Below are positions 1 to 10,464 of a stretch of 64,000 nt of DNA, piece after piece. This stretch comes from Effrenium voratum (lineage: Eukaryota > Sar > Dinophyceae > Suessiales > Symbiodiniaceae). The stretch covers positions 106,001 through 170,000 of the forward strand of contig CAUJNA010000500.1 in the NCBI GenBank assembly GCA_963377175.1, read 5' to 3'. Positions within the stretch are counted from its first letter, which is position 1, and the number at the start of each line of letters is the position of its first letter. The notes under the pieces are model-generated. The model saw only the letters and a list, made by a program, of their open reading frames with translations, was not told the origin of the DNA and searched no databases. The position numbers were made by a program, and so were the translations under genes.

Positions 1-588
1 TCACTTGAGCCAAAACAATGGCGTTTGTCAAGGGTATGGATCAAAGCATTCAGCACATCGGCTACCATGCGACAAGCATTCAACTTAGCAATTCCAAGGA
101 CCTCCATGCAAAAAGGCAACGGAACAGAGGTCCATTCCTACAGTCCGCAAAGGGAACCAAATGGGGAACCCAAAGGACAAAAGTAGGTACTGTACGAGCG
201 TAGTTACACTCACAGTAAGGAAGGCTGGTCCTTCCTCACACTCGACCCTAAGCAGCGGTGAGCAAACCACCTTTTCCGCGGACTCGCCGTAGATCCAGTA
301 CAAGCCTTGCGCAGATGCCTCGAGGCGATATTGCGTGCCTGGGCAAGAAGACTTTACAAGCCGTGCGCAATAGCTCACTTGAGCCAAAACAATGGCGTTT
401 GTCAAGGGTATGAATTAAAGCATTCAGCACATCGGCTATCATGCGACAAGCATGCAACTTAGCAATTCCAAGGACCTCCATGCAAAAAGGCAACGGAACA
501 GAGGTCCATTCCTACAGTCCGCAAAGGGAACCAAATGGGGAACCCAAAGGACAAAAGTAGGTACTGTACGAGCGTAGTTACACTCACA
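1..588. repeat. Two direct copies of a ~215-bp unit, period 374 bp
   Basis: The segment 1-215 recurs at 375-588 with a few substitutions and one 1-bp indel; 216-374 is the spacer between the copies. The first copy probably continues beyond the left edge of the window. Short ORFs exist in all frames but none is convincing. Each copy begins with the reverse complement of the 3' end of the dinoflagellate spliced leader (4-15 and 378-389). Confidence 0.85.
4..22 (-). other. Spliced-leader relict, minus orientation
   Basis: On the minus strand this reads GCCATT, two extra bases, then TTTTGGCTCAAG-like sequence. It matches the 3' two thirds of the dinoflagellate spliced leader apart from the small insertion. 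An equivalent copy lies at 378-396. Such relicts are known where trans-spliced mRNAs have been copied back into dinoflagellate genomes. That these two have this origin is inference. Confidence 0.5.
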
Positions 589-759
589 ATGCCTGAGTAA
601 ATGTTAAAAACAAACATAATTCAACACTATTGCAACTGGTGAGCAAATTTTGGAAACTCGTATATTCCGGGGTTTTGTCCTAGCAAAGGATTTTGTTACA
701 CATGTCCTGTGACTTTGTTCTAGTCGGGGATTGTGTTATATGGGTCGTTGTTGGCCTGC

Positions 760-1106
760 GCCCGTATCGCAACACATACATGCATCCATGCACACATGCA
801 TTCCTATATACATGCATACATACATACATGACATACAAACACACATTACAAAGGCGCACACATTGCACACACATGTCCAATGCACACAAACAGACACACA
901 TTACATGCATTACATAAAATACAGACATGTGCATACATATATAAGTGCATGTATACGTACATGCAGTGCATACACACATGTGAACATGCATTGCGCACAT
1001 ACATTACACACATATATGCGTGCATTACACGCATGCATACATAGACACACGCGCACACATACGTACACACACACATTACATACATGCATGCACACATACA
1101 CATCTT
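760..1106. repeat. ACAT/CA-rich microsatellite
   Basis: Irregular repeats of acat, catg and ca fill about 350 bp. Long Cys/Met/Val or His/Thr ORFs on both strands here are artefacts of the repeat. Confidence 0.9.
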
Positions 1107-1549
1107 TGTAGAAAATCTATGTAGGTACTGAATAGTTGATACTTAAAACTTGAAGCTTGTGCCTGACATGGTGTTCAATTGCAAATTTCTGCGCATGAAC
1201 TTGATTTGTTTGCATACCCAGTACTAAAAGTCACTGCACTCTACGCGCAAGTTATGATTGCTTTTGCAAACTGAAAAATATATCAAGCATATTCTATGTA
1301 TTTGGCAACCCTAAGGCCCTAGCCCAAACTCATGTTCGCAGGTTAAGCCTCAACCCGTCTTAATCACTCCTTCTGGCATAACACCCACTAAGTCACGACC
1401 TGCAGATACATCGGTGCATAGAGTATAGGGTTTTACGGATGAAGCAAACAACCGGTATACCACTGTAAATGTAGGGCGGGTTTGCTTTGAATTTTGCGCA
1501 TGAATTTCGCAACCTTGGCTCATGTCCTAGCGAGGGATTTTGTTGGCTG
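1107..1549. other. AT-rich spacer, nothing recognised
   Basis: Unique-looking AT-rich sequence without a credible ORF, RNA gene or repeat. Confidence 0.6.
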
Positions 1550-1880
1550 CCAAGTTTTTAAGGTCAGCATTTTTTGGTGGGAACTGGTGCCTTCAGGCTG
1601 CCAAATTTGCACAGGCCAGTGGGCTTTTAATGGGAACTGGCACCTTCAGGCTGCCAAATTTCCACGGGCCAGTAGTTTTTTGTGGGAACTGGGGCCAGTG
1701 TCATACCAAATTCCTTGGGGCTGCACATCTTTTCGCGGCTAGTTAGCTGCTAGTTATTTGAAGGCCAGTCTGGCCTTGAAAATTTCTGCAGCCTCAAGGC
1801 GCCAATTCCCACTGAAAACGGTTTGGCTACAAGCATTTTCAAGCCTGCGGGTTCCAGTTCCCACTGAAAACTGCTGTGCA
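1550..1880. repeat. Minisatellite with inverted halves
   Basis: Three direct copies of a ~53-bp unit containing GGGAACTGG start near 1579, 1632 and 1684. Reverse-complement copies of the same core (CCAGTTCCCACTGAAAA-like) lie at about 1803-1820 and 1853-1870. Between the two orientations, near 1769, is a short palindrome (AAGGCCAG / TCTGGCCTT). The segment is therefore an inverted minisatellite array. Confidence 0.75.
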
Positions 1881-2180
1881 AATGCGAAAAAAGTGCAAAA
1901 AAGTGCAAAAAATTCTGGGGTTTGGGGTGAATTCACGCTCCACCAATTCTAATTATGATTTAAAAAATGCAAAAAAAGTGCAAAAAAGTGCAAAACAATG
2001 CAAAAAAGTGCAAAAAATGCAAAATGCAAAAAAAGCAAAAAATGCAAAAAAGTGCAAAATTGAGATGGGGCTTGGGGTGAAAATTCACACTCCAACAATT
2101 CTAATACGTATTTAAGGTGCAAAAAAATGCAAAAAAAGTGCAAAAAATGCAAAAGTGTGCAAAAAATGCAAAATTGAGAT
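1881..2180. repeat. A-rich TGCAAAAAA minisatellite
   Basis: Runs of tgcaaaaaa/agtgcaaaaa alternate with two or three copies of a short GC-richer block (tggggtga...attcacactccaacaattctaat type) near 1918, 2072 and 2176. The sequence is non-coding and lies directly before the 5' LTR of element 1. Confidence 0.85.
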
Positions 2181-2203
2181 GGGGTTTGCTGCCCCCGCCC
2201 CCC

Positions 2204-2467
2204 TGTGTTGTGTTTTGCACGACACTTGGTCTCCCGCAATCACATATTGGCTCAAGGCCTTTCTTCGATGCATTAGGTTCACCATACAGAGAAAAAGGGC
2301 CGACGGAGAGAGTGCTTACCTGATTACAGTATTTCCCTATTACAATCACCAGGACATCCCTGAACAGGATCCTTGCAGGAACAGATCCAGGGCCACCAAA
2401 TCCGTTGATACAATATTCTACCGGTTCCCTCGGGATAAGGTAGTCTAGCGTACCAATCCGGACCACA
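2204..2467 (+). repeat. 5' LTR of element 1
   Basis: It starts TGTGTTG and ends ACCACA, directly before the primer-binding site. It aligns with the 303-bp LTR of element 2 in blocks (TTGCAC...CACTTGGTCTC, TTGGCTCAAGGCC) but is shorter at 264 bp. No matching 3' LTR remains, so the boundary rests on comparison with element 2. Confidence 0.75.
2247..2256 (+). other. Spliced-leader-like TTGGCTCAAG in LTR
   Basis: Ten bases match the 3' end of the dinoflagellate spliced leader, 43 bp into the LTR. Element 2 has an 11-base match 48 bp into its LTR. Confidence 0.45.
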
Positions 2468-2471
2468 AAAG

Positions 2472-2483
2472 TGGTAGCGGAGC
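2472..2483 (+). promoter_or_regulatory. Primer-binding site, tRNA-iMet type
   Basis: TGGTAGCGGAGC begins 4 nt after the LTR. It is the complement of a 3' end reading GCTCCGCTACCA, the form expected of a eukaryotic initiator tRNA-Met, the usual primer of Ty1/copia reverse transcription. The same 12-mer occurs in element 2. The host tRNA is not in this window, so the pairing is inferred. Confidence 0.7.
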
Positions 2484-2506
2484 GGGTTTTCCACAAGATC
2501 CTGAAA

Positions 2507-5500
2507 ATGTCGTCAGACGGGGAGATCTTCATGGAGTCCTATGCTGGAATTGGAAAATCCACAGGATTCACAGCAAAATCTCTTAATTTATCAATGACGG
2601 CCAAACAGCCGCCGGTCAGCTGGTGCAGGTACGAAGAACTTGTTGATGATTGGGTAACCCTCACGACAGTGGAGGCAGCAAAGAAAGGACCGCTCCTGAA
2701 GAGCAGACTCACAGGAGATGCATATATACACAGGTCAATGCTCGACAATACGCTGCTACAAGATCCTGACGAAGGAGTCAACTATTTCAAGAACACGCTG
2801 AAGAAGTATTTCCTCAAGGGCACGACCAACGTGTACCTGTACCGACTCCTCAGTTTCTTCAAACACAGGAGGGCCAATTCCGAGTTCCTCGTATTCACAT
2901 CAAAATTCGACATACTTCTCATGAGATTGAGAGCAGCCTGGATGGATTTGCTACCAATACATACAAATCAATCCCCAGAATTCTTTCAATCCGTGCAAGA
3001 CGCTAACACGAGAAGAATGGTCCTACACCAGCAATCAGCCAGTGCAGGAACCACCGCCCCAGAAGTTCTGCAAGCCGATAACCCAGAAGTTTTCAGGCAA
3101 TATCAATCAGGCAGACAGTTGAGACACAATGATGCATTCCCTCTCAGCGACAACCTCATCGTGCAGTTCTTCATCATCCAGAGTGAATTATCCGATCAGC
3201 AGAGAGAACGACTGATCAGTGCAATGTCCTTGAGAAACATTTCCTTGGAGCACTACACCTACGAGATGCTGAAGACGCAGTACCATGAGTTGTTTATTAC
3301 AACACGGACATCGATCCAAGATCCGTCAATCCGACCAGCAGGAACCAATCGCAGTAATACGTTCTTCATCCTCGAGCAAGGAGAATACGAAGGCGAGGAA
3401 GGTTTCTGGGTCGAAGACGAAGACGGGTGTGAAGGCTTTATGTCAACAAACGACGAGGAGACCTTCTGGATGCTAGAGGAAGATGCATTTGTTGCAAGGA
3501 AAGTGTCAGGGCGGAATTTTCGATTCAAGAAAAGAAAAGGAAAAGGAACATCAGCAGGAAAAAGGGGAAACCACCAACGAGGCGGTTTCAAGCCTTTCAA
3601 GAAGAGCACCTCCGGCAGAAAGGCCAATATGGCCAATGAACACTATGATCCCTACGACCAGGCATATTGGGGAAAAGGCAAGGGAAAGAAAGGAAAGAAA
3701 GGAAAACCCAAGCTCCAACACACATACGACGGGAACAAAAAATATCCTCCCTATGAAAGTGGCAAAGGAAAAGGCGGACAAGACAAAGGGAAATCCAAAA
3801 CGTTCGCAGCCACAGCGGAGAAGAACGAGGAGCAACCAGCCAATCAGCCCGTTGCTGAACCTCAAGAGCCTACCTATGCCGGTTGGACAGAACCAGAATG
3901 GGATCAATCCTGGAATTGGAATGAATATGGCTGGTACTCATCTTATGAGATATCAGGATACGGACAAGCATTGATGGCATCCCATGATGCATTCCAGCAG
4001 AATGAGGAAAAGACCATCCGAGAGAAACTGATCCATACAGACGCAGTCTTGCAGCACAATCTGTCCGTCACAACAAATCAGAGCCTTTTGGCAACCAAGT
4101 TGATGGCACCTGTCATCAATACACAGCAGAATCCGACCTATGCGATACTGGATAATGGATGTACCAGATCCATGGGCAGCTGGCATGCAATCCAGCGTTT
4201 CATTCAGGCCATCGAACCAATGAGAGACCTCATTTCCTACAACTACATTCCGGCCGAGACCAAGTTCACTTCTGCAAATGGAGAGACAGCGAAGGTCAAC
4301 TGGACCTTGCATCTTACATACCACACGAAGCCGCCAGCGAGCACCAACATCGACATCCTTGAACAAGGAACTGTGCCGATCCTCCTCAGTATCAGTCAGA
4401 TGCGGAACCTCTACATGACCATTGAGCATACACCTCAGTGTGACAAGATCACCTGCAAGGCCTTTGGCATGGACCGTCAAGCAGTTCCGGTATCCGGCAC
4501 AGGACATGCATTAGTCGATCTTGCAGGAGTAGCAAAAGTGAAACCCCAAGGAGAAGTGATTGCGAGGAGTCGCTGCAACTATGTTTATGACGATGACAAC
4601 AGCATCAAGTTTCCCTCCGGGGTAATATCCAAGAGTGAAACAGCATGCGTGTCAAAGTCATCCACAGCCGCAGAAGACACAGCAACTCCTAAGATTATTG
4701 GATCTCAAAGGCAGGGCCATTGGATACTCGACAAGAAGAACAAGCAGCTCACTCGTGTACATGTCACACCTCGTAAGGCACTGTTTCCGCCGAATGGAGC
4801 AAAGGAGTGTCCAATTCCTCCTGACAACATCAGCCGGGAACGTACAACACAACTTATTGATGCATCAAGGGGTGGAGATCCAGAAATCCTTGAAGACAAC
4901 TGGAGACTTGCCTCCCAGGCAAGCAAACCAATGGTACACCTGTGGAAGGGCAAGACCATTTTCACCTACCTCGACAATCCTCCAAAAGATGAAGAATCAG
5001 GTTCAGGATCAGCAGCAGACAGGATCATCGAGAAGAAGGGCCGGTCGACCAATGAGCCAGATCCTCCTGCAGCACCAACGACTGAGCCAACACCACTTCC
5101 GATTGCTTTAGGCAGAATCCACAAACGATTGTCGAATCCGGAAGAGCTGAAAAAGCCCCACCTTCAGCATCATCACATGACGACTGATCAATTTCGATTC
5201 AGGACTCGTTCGCTTCATCTACCAAAATCAGTATACGATCTTTTTGACAAAGTCCGAAGCGAATGTGAAGTTTGCCAAGCAGCAAAACAAGCACCATCAA
5301 GAAGCAGGACGAGTGGACTTCGAGCTGATACATTTGGCGATATGACCTTCATTGATCATTGCCAAGTTCCACTAGGAACCGGAGAACACATCATTGTTTT
5401 TGTCATCCTGGATGGAGCAACGACACTGCTTACCGCAGAAGTAGTAAAAACAACCCAAGAGGCCGAGAACATCACGGTCCTCAGGAACTATTTCGACCAA

Positions 5501-6556
5501 TACCACCTGCAGCCGAAATCCGTTGTCGGAGATCATGCCTTCGATACCTGGGAACACTTTTATCAATCCTTGGATATCACACCGATTTCACTTGGACCGA
5601 ACACACCATGGCCAAATCGAGCTGAGGCAGCGGTGCGACTTCTCAAGGTACAACTCAAGATCATGCTCAACTCGATCAAGGCCGGAACATCACCAGCATC
5701 TTTGAAGAAGGTAACCTACCGACAACTTGTCAAGGCCGCCGCAACTGTCAGGAATCAGACTGTCACCTACGGTGGAGTATCACCTCTGGAACTCGCTTTC
5801 GGGAGACGTCCGGCAGACCTCATCCAAGTTGACGTTGCAACACCGACTCAATTGACGATCAATAGGAACGAGGAAGAGATGACTGCCATCCAGATCAAGA
5901 ACTTATCCAAGCAAGCCTTTCAAGAAGCACGTCAATCCGAAGATATCCGCAGAGACCTCGCGCAGAACCTTCGGATGAGTTCCAAGCCACTCCAGGTGAA
6001 GGACAAGGTATTCTACTGGCAGGAAGACAAATCCAATATCCGTTCCGATCGAGGGGGTGTATGGCTAAAAGGAAAGGTTGTGTCATTGGAAGGAGCAATG
6101 GTTGGACTAGATCTGGGAACTAGATTGATCAAGGTCAACATGACTAAGGTCAGAAAGGATGAAACCATTCCACCAGGGAAACCAGGCATTGATCTATTGC
6201 TCCCTGATGAGCGAGAATCCCTGCAGAAGGAATCCGACAGTTCATCCGCAGGCTCCCAGAGGAAAACAGTATCCTCACCAACTCCGAAGTCATCATCCTC
6301 GAGACCTATGCGAATTGCAGGAAAGTCGAAGCCATCGCCTTTGGCACCAACGCCATCCGAGACCATTGCTACAGCAGGGAATATGCACGTCGAGGACATG
6401 ACATCTATTCCGGAACAAGCACAATGGAACTGTGTTCGAAAAGGAAAGATTCATGTTCTGGAGATCTTTTCCGGAAGTGCAAGATTCAGTCAATGCTGTG
6501 CACTTGCAGGTCTGAAGGTTGGTACTCCCGTCGATATTCACCTGGATTCGATGTAA
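2507..6556 (+). CDS. Copia gag-protease-integrase polyprotein, element 1 (cut by frameshift)
   Basis: Start ATG 2507 (MSSDGE) is chosen because element 2 begins at the same place; upstream codons in the same frame lie in the primer site. The first ~300 residues are gag-like. A Lys/Gly-rich basic stretch (GKGKKGKKGK type, about 340-450) may bind nucleic acid. The aspartic protease motif DNGCTRSMG starts at about residue 549, with Asn in the DT/SG middle position. The integrase has the zinc-binding H-H/C-x2-C (about 885-920) and D, D, E residues near 944, 1008 and 1038. A methyltransferase-like domain begins near 1315, but the frame is lost about 30 residues later through a 1-nt deletion near 6540, and a stop follows. 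Two residues present in element 2 are also missing after the second integrase Asp. Confidence 0.88.
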   Translation: MSSDGEIFMESYAGIGKSTGFTAKSLNLSMTAKQPPVSWCRYEELVDDWVTLTTVEAAKKGPLLKSRLTGDAYIHRSMLDNTLLQDPDEGVNYFKNTLKKYFLKGTTNVYLYRLLSFFKHRRANSEFLVFTSKFDILLMRLRAAWMDLLPIHTNQSPEFFQSVQDANTRRMVLHQQSASAGTTAPEVLQADNPEVFRQYQSGRQLRHNDAFPLSDNLIVQFFIIQSELSDQQRERLISAMSLRNISLEHYTYEMLKTQYHELFITTRTSIQDPSIRPAGTNRSNTFFILEQGEYEGEEGFWVEDEDGCEGFMSTNDEETFWMLEEDAFVARKVSGRNFRFKKRKGKGTSAGKRGNHQRGGFKPFKKSTSGRKANMANEHYDPYDQAYWGKGKGKKGKKGKPKLQHTYDGNKKYPPYESGKGKGGQDKGKSKTFAATAEKNEEQPANQPVAEPQEPTYAGWTEPEWDQSWNWNEYGWYSSYEISGYGQALMASHDAFQQNEEKTIREKLIHTDAVLQHNLSVTTNQSLLATKLMAPVINTQQNPTYAILDNGCTRSMGSWHAIQRFIQAIEPMRDLISYNYIPAETKFTSANGETAKVNWTLHLTYHTKPPASTNIDILEQGTVPILLSISQMRNLYMTIEHTPQCDKITCKAFGMDRQAVPVSGTGHALVDLAGVAKVKPQGEVIARSRCNYVYDDDNSIKFPSGVISKSETACVSKSSTAAEDTATPKIIGSQRQGHWILDKKNKQLTRVHVTPRKALFPPNGAKECPIPPDNISRERTTQLIDASRGGDPEILEDNWRLASQASKPMVHLWKGKTIFTYLDNPPKDEESGSGSAADRIIEKKGRSTNEPDPPAAPTTEPTPLPIALGRIHKRLSNPEELKKPHLQHHHMTTDQFRFRTRSLHLPKSVYDLFDKVRSECEVCQAAKQAPSRSRTSGLRADTFGDMTFIDHCQVPLGTGEHIIVFVILDGATTLLTAEVVKTTQEAENITVLRNYFDQYHLQPKSVVGDHAFDTWEHFYQSLDITPISLGPNTPWPNRAEAAVRLLKVQLKIMLNSIKAGTSPASLKKVTYRQLVKAAATVRNQTVTYGGVSPLELAFGRRPADLIQVDVATPTQLTINRNEEEMTAIQIKNLSKQAFQEARQSEDIRRDLAQNLRMSSKPLQVKDKVFYWQEDKSNIRSDRGGVWLKGKVVSLEGAMVGLDLGTRLIKVNMTKVRKDETIPPGKPGIDLLLPDERESLQKESDSSSAGSQRKTVSSPTPKSSSSRPMRIAGKSKPSPLAPTPSETIATAGNMHVEDMTSIPEQAQWNCVRKGKIHVLEIFSGSARFSQCCALAGLKVGTPVDIHLDSM

Positions 6557-8040
6557 TGACATCCAAGGGACGACACATGGTCATGGAGATCATCAAGGAA
6601 CAGGCACCTGATTTAATTCTTATGGCACCTGTATGCGGACCTTGGTCAAATATGCAGAATATCCAGCAGGACCAACAGAAGGTTTGGGAGAAACGTCAAC
6701 GATATCTTCCGATGGTTGAATTCGTTGCATCCATTGCGCAATACCAGTTGGAGCACGGACGATACTTCATCATCGAGAATCCCAAGACATCACGCATCTG
6801 GTACCTGAGGTGCATGTTGCAGCTTTTCTCAGATCCATCCGTGACTTGGGGAGATTTTGATTTCTGTGCCTACGGGTTAAAGGATCCCGAATCCGGACTG
6901 AGATGCCTTAAGCCCACGAGTTTGATGCACTGTTTGCCAGCAGAAGTCATGAGACCAATCTTCAGAAGACGCAAGAACTTTGCAGGTCAGACTTCTCATC
7001 AACATCAACCTCTCGAGGGCAACGCCGGCTCATACGGAAGCAGAACAAAACTGGCTCAGGTATACCCTTACCAGTTCTGCCAGGATCTCGCGCACATTAT
7101 CATGAGACACCTGAAGGTAAAACCCTTGGACAATGAAGTGTACCTCCTGGAGGACATCCTGGAGCCGTTGAGCATACAACAGGTTGATTTCCTCCGGAAG
7201 GAAATGGAAGCCATTGACAAGGAGTTCAACATGACCAGCAGTAGTACTGCGGTCAAGATCCAAGATCTTCCATTCAACAAGGATGTCCAGCCAATCATCA
7301 TCCAGGATCCATTGGTCCGCAAGTCTCAGAAGACCTTGAAGCAGTATCCACCAGGAACTGAGATCAACCTCAACAAGCAGGATCCAAATGATTGGCGGTT
7401 TCAATCCATGAAACCTGGCTGTAAGAAGCTGAGACAGATGTGTATCTCATCCACACTGTTTGATGAATGTACAGCATACGTCCATACTGTGGGTGTCAAC
7501 ATGCCGATTCTATCACCTCCAGACGATGCCTGTATAGCACTTTGGCAACCTGATCAGCTCAACAGAATTTGGATCATGCCTGCGTCAAAGTGTAATTGGG
7601 ATGGATTTGATCCACGGACCTGGCATGCAGTGATGTATTCATCCGGACAAAGTACTTTCGCAGACGCACCGGTTATTAAGCCGATGCCCATTGAGACCGA
7701 TCCCACGGATATGCCTGATGAATCCTCACCGCCTGAAGACCGTCCTGATCAACCAGACCAACACATGCACGATCCGAGACCTCCAAGTCCATCTGATGAG
7801 CACATGACGGATCCACCACAGGATCCACCTGATCAGCCAGATCAGCCGATGCCACCACCTGATCCATCACATGGAGTATCACCAGATAGTCCGGTAGATC
7901 CACCGACGATGCCGCCTCATGATAAGCCTGGCGGACATCCCGCCGGCAAACGGCAAAAGCAGTCAATTTCATCCTCAAGCGGACTCAATCGACTGGGGGG
8001 TGATGTTTCTTTGCCGTCTACGCGCAAAAAAAGTGCATAA
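6541..8040 (+). pseudogene. Rest of element 1 polyprotein: methyltransferase-like domain and Pro-rich linker
   Basis: This is the +1 continuation of the preceding polyprotein. It reads GFDVMTSKGRHMVMEII directly, as element 2 does in frame. It carries APVCGPWSN (like motif IV of C5-methyltransferases, with the Cys kept) and IIENP. After that comes a conserved region shared with element 2, then an Asp/Gln/Pro-rich linker (PDQPDQ repeats). The frame runs into unrelated DNA after about 8019 and ends at 8040. No independent start is likely; an in-frame ATG upstream at 6424 lies in sequence that belongs to the other frame. Confidence 0.8.
7994..8005 (+). promoter_or_regulatory. Possible internal polypurine tract, element 1
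   Basis: TGGGGGGTGATG lies in a block almost identical at the nucleotide level in both elements (23660-23671 in element 2), whereas the neighbouring Pro-rich coding is diverged. Some copia elements use an internal (central) polypurine tract as a second plus-strand primer; this role is inferred. Confidence 0.3.
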
Positions 8041-8340
8041 CAAAGTGCATGGGAAATGCGTAGAACATGCATATCAAACGCATAGAACATGCATAGACAA
8101 ATCATAGAACATTCATTGACCAACCATTGAAACATTGAAAAGTCAGGACATTCATGGACAACTCATGGAAACAACATACAAAACACATAGGGCATTCATA
8201 CAGGTTCTAGGAGCTATTCAGGGTAAGTTCGCTGCTACATCACAGACATGCACGCACCATGTAATCTACACACTTGCTGCCAACGGGCATGGGTGCATTT
8301 GCGAACTAAGAGGGGCCATCATCCCTGACCATCACTGACA
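8020..8340. other. Spacer with degenerate catagaacatgcat repeats
   Basis: After the break in element 1, irregular gcatagaacatgcata-like motifs recur for about 150 bp. No credible gene is visible. Confidence 0.5.
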
Positions 8341-8374
8341 GCAAATGTACAACAACCAAGAACCGCAAGGGTCA

Positions 8375-8545
8375 ATTTCAACAGGTGGGAGTCTGAGATT
8401 AAGCCTTGGCAATCTAAAATTTAGAACTGCCAGTGCTAAGTTAAGTACTGGAAACCGAAGATTCAGTCTCGGCAATACTAAATTTAGGGTTGGCAACGCT
8501 AAACTAAGTTCTGTAAATCTAGGAGTAAGTCTTTACAAAATCAAA
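8375..8545. repeat. Degenerate ~30-bp tandem repeats
   Basis: Units of the type ggcaatctaaaattta.../ggcaacgctaaactaag recur four to five times. An 86-codon ORF (8345-8605) reads them as SLGNLKFR / SLGNTKFR / VGNAKLS. It is probably a by-product of the repeat and I do not call it a gene. Confidence 0.6.
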
Positions 8546-8599
8546 TTTAATAGTAGGGGACAGTCCCATTCTGGGAAATTCGCAAGACAATTCGAGGAC

Positions 8600-9560
8600 A
8601 TCTAACAATTCACAAAAAGAACGCAGTAAATGCAAAATTCAAAATAAACAAAAAGGAAAAGAACAACATGCCAGCATCCAATTCCCAATTGGACCTCGTT
8701 TGTTTAATGAGGAACTTCAAAGTAATTACCAAGAAACCTCGATAATTCAACAAACAAGCAAGACCAAACATGTCAGCGACCATGTCCCAGATGAAAATGC
8801 CAAAAACACCGTCAGTAGACGCAACATTCCCAAAAACCTCGATAATTCATAACAAAAAACGGAAAAAACAAAAGTCCCAAAATGTCAGCAACCATGTCCC
8901 AAATGGACATTCCCAAAAAAACAGTAAATGCAGAATTTCAACCAAACCCCGAAAATGCCAAAAACACAACCAAAACAACTAAGCAATCGTATTTGGCGAC
9001 GCTTCTCCGCGCAGTGTCTACAATGAAAACGAGAAAGCTCAAACATGGAGAAACACAAAAAACACAAAAAACATCAACGCGCAAACTCAAAAAACAAAAA
9101 ACAACATGACAACTCGAAAACATGAGACACAAAAACACACAAACGATGAGATTTCGAGTTTTCCTGTTTTCTTCTGGGGTTTTCAGGTTTTTTGATTTTT
9201 TTGTGTTTTTCCGGATTTTTCGCGCCAGTTGCGTTTTTCCATATGTTATGCATTTGTTTGGGGATTTGTTGCGCGTTGTGTTTGTTTTTCAAATGTTTTT
9301 GTGTTTTTCGAATTTCGAGTTTTGAATGTTCGTTTGTGTTCTTTGAGTTTTCGCGCGTTTCGCGCTTTTCGTTTTTTCACGCTTTTTTGGCGGGGTCCTC
9401 GAATTTTAGTGTTTTTTCAGATTTTCCTGTTTTTTTTCAATGTTCGAGCGTTCGTATGCTTCATTGTTTTCCACCACTTGTTTTTGTTCCCGAGTTTTTG
9501 CGTGTTCTTGAGTTTTTGTCTAATTTTGAAGATAGCTTTTGTGAATTTTCATCCTGTTTT
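8600..9560. repeat. A-rich block switching to T-rich block
   Basis: From 8600 to about 9130 the plus strand is dominated by A and CAAAAAAC-type runs. From about 9135 to 9560 it is dominated by T with TTTTTCG-type runs. The switch is sharp, at the string around acgatgagatttcgag. No ORF here is convincing. Confidence 0.7.
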
Positions 9561-9935
9561 GCCATTGGATGGCAAATGTCAAGGTTCATCCCCAACCGCA
9601 CTGGATTACTCGTTACTATGTTTACGCTGTCTTTGTAGCTCGCATGCTTCCTACCAACATTGTAGCTACAACAATAAAAAGGGAACTCTCGTGAATTGTT
9701 TAAAGTTGTTTGCTTCGTGCCAGACCTGATTTCTAGGGTCTCGCATTCGATTTTTGGTGTTTCCCAAGTTCTCAAAAGTATGTTTAAATTTCTTCCCTTT
9801 CAATATTTTTAAATTCACAATGTTTGCTGTTGTCATTGGATGCGCCTTGGCATTTCCAAGTGTCATCCCCAACCCTGCCCAATTACACGTCACTATTTGT
9901 AGCATACTTCCTACCAAACTTGTAGCTCAATACAT
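9549..9935. repeat. Two diverged direct copies of a ~110-bp unit
   Basis: The segment near 9549-9675 (ccattggatggc ... catccccaacc ... cttcctaccaac) recurs near 9832-9930 with many substitutions. Both copies end near TTGTAGCT. No coding content is visible. Confidence 0.6.
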
Positions 9936-9951
9936 ATATATATATATACAA
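9934..9951. repeat. TA microsatellite followed by G-tract
   Basis: A short (TA)n run is followed by acaacgggggg. TA runs next to G or C tracts also occur near 15326 and 17265. Confidence 0.7.
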
Positions 9952-10464
9952 CGGGGGGCCACGCGTGTGAAGCTCAACTGGGCTGTGAAAAGCGGTCCCC
10001 GTTCTAGGCCCGACCAAAACTCAAAAACTCAACTGCCTCAAGCCCTCCAAAAAGGGATAGAGACAGGGCACGTGGAAGGTTGAAGGGGACTGTCGCCTAA
10101 CTCGGTATGGGGGCCTGCGCGGAATGCAATGACTCCATATCTAAACGTGAAATTGGTAGAAGTGTCTGTGACCCTAGACTTGGACTACCTCTAGTCTTAA
10201 AGCTGAAACCCGCTGCATGTGGGCAAACCCAGAAACAAACCCATGCTCCTCAACACACAACGCAGCTGCATCCATGCTCCAACGGTCGCAGGCCTCTGGC
10301 CGGTCACTATTAATTACAAATTCCGCCAATTGCTCACGAACACCAAGGCAAGCAACATGCTTTTCAATACAACCGATCACCAAACGAAATGTGTACCTAC
10401 AGAACCAAAGGCAACATGTTTTTTCTGAAGGACCCAAGACAACCGAGCTATCACTTATGCCTCT

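Larger units (their letters stand above)
2204..8019 (+). mobile_element. Ty1/copia retrotransposon, element 1, 3'-truncated
   Basis: The element has a 5' LTR (2204-2467), primer-binding site, gag, protease, integrase and methyltransferase-like coding collinear with element 2. Homology to element 2 ends at the shared TTGCCGTCT near 8019. Reverse transcriptase, RNase H and the 3' LTR are absent, so it cannot move by itself. A 1-nt deletion near 6540 splits the polyprotein. Its proteins are similar to, but clearly diverged from, element 2, so it is an older copy or a sister subfamily. Confidence 0.9.

Noticed and set aside
8345..8605. 86-codon ORF with SLGNxKFR repeats
   Set aside because: Follows a degenerate 30-bp DNA repeat; no sign of a start context or relatives.
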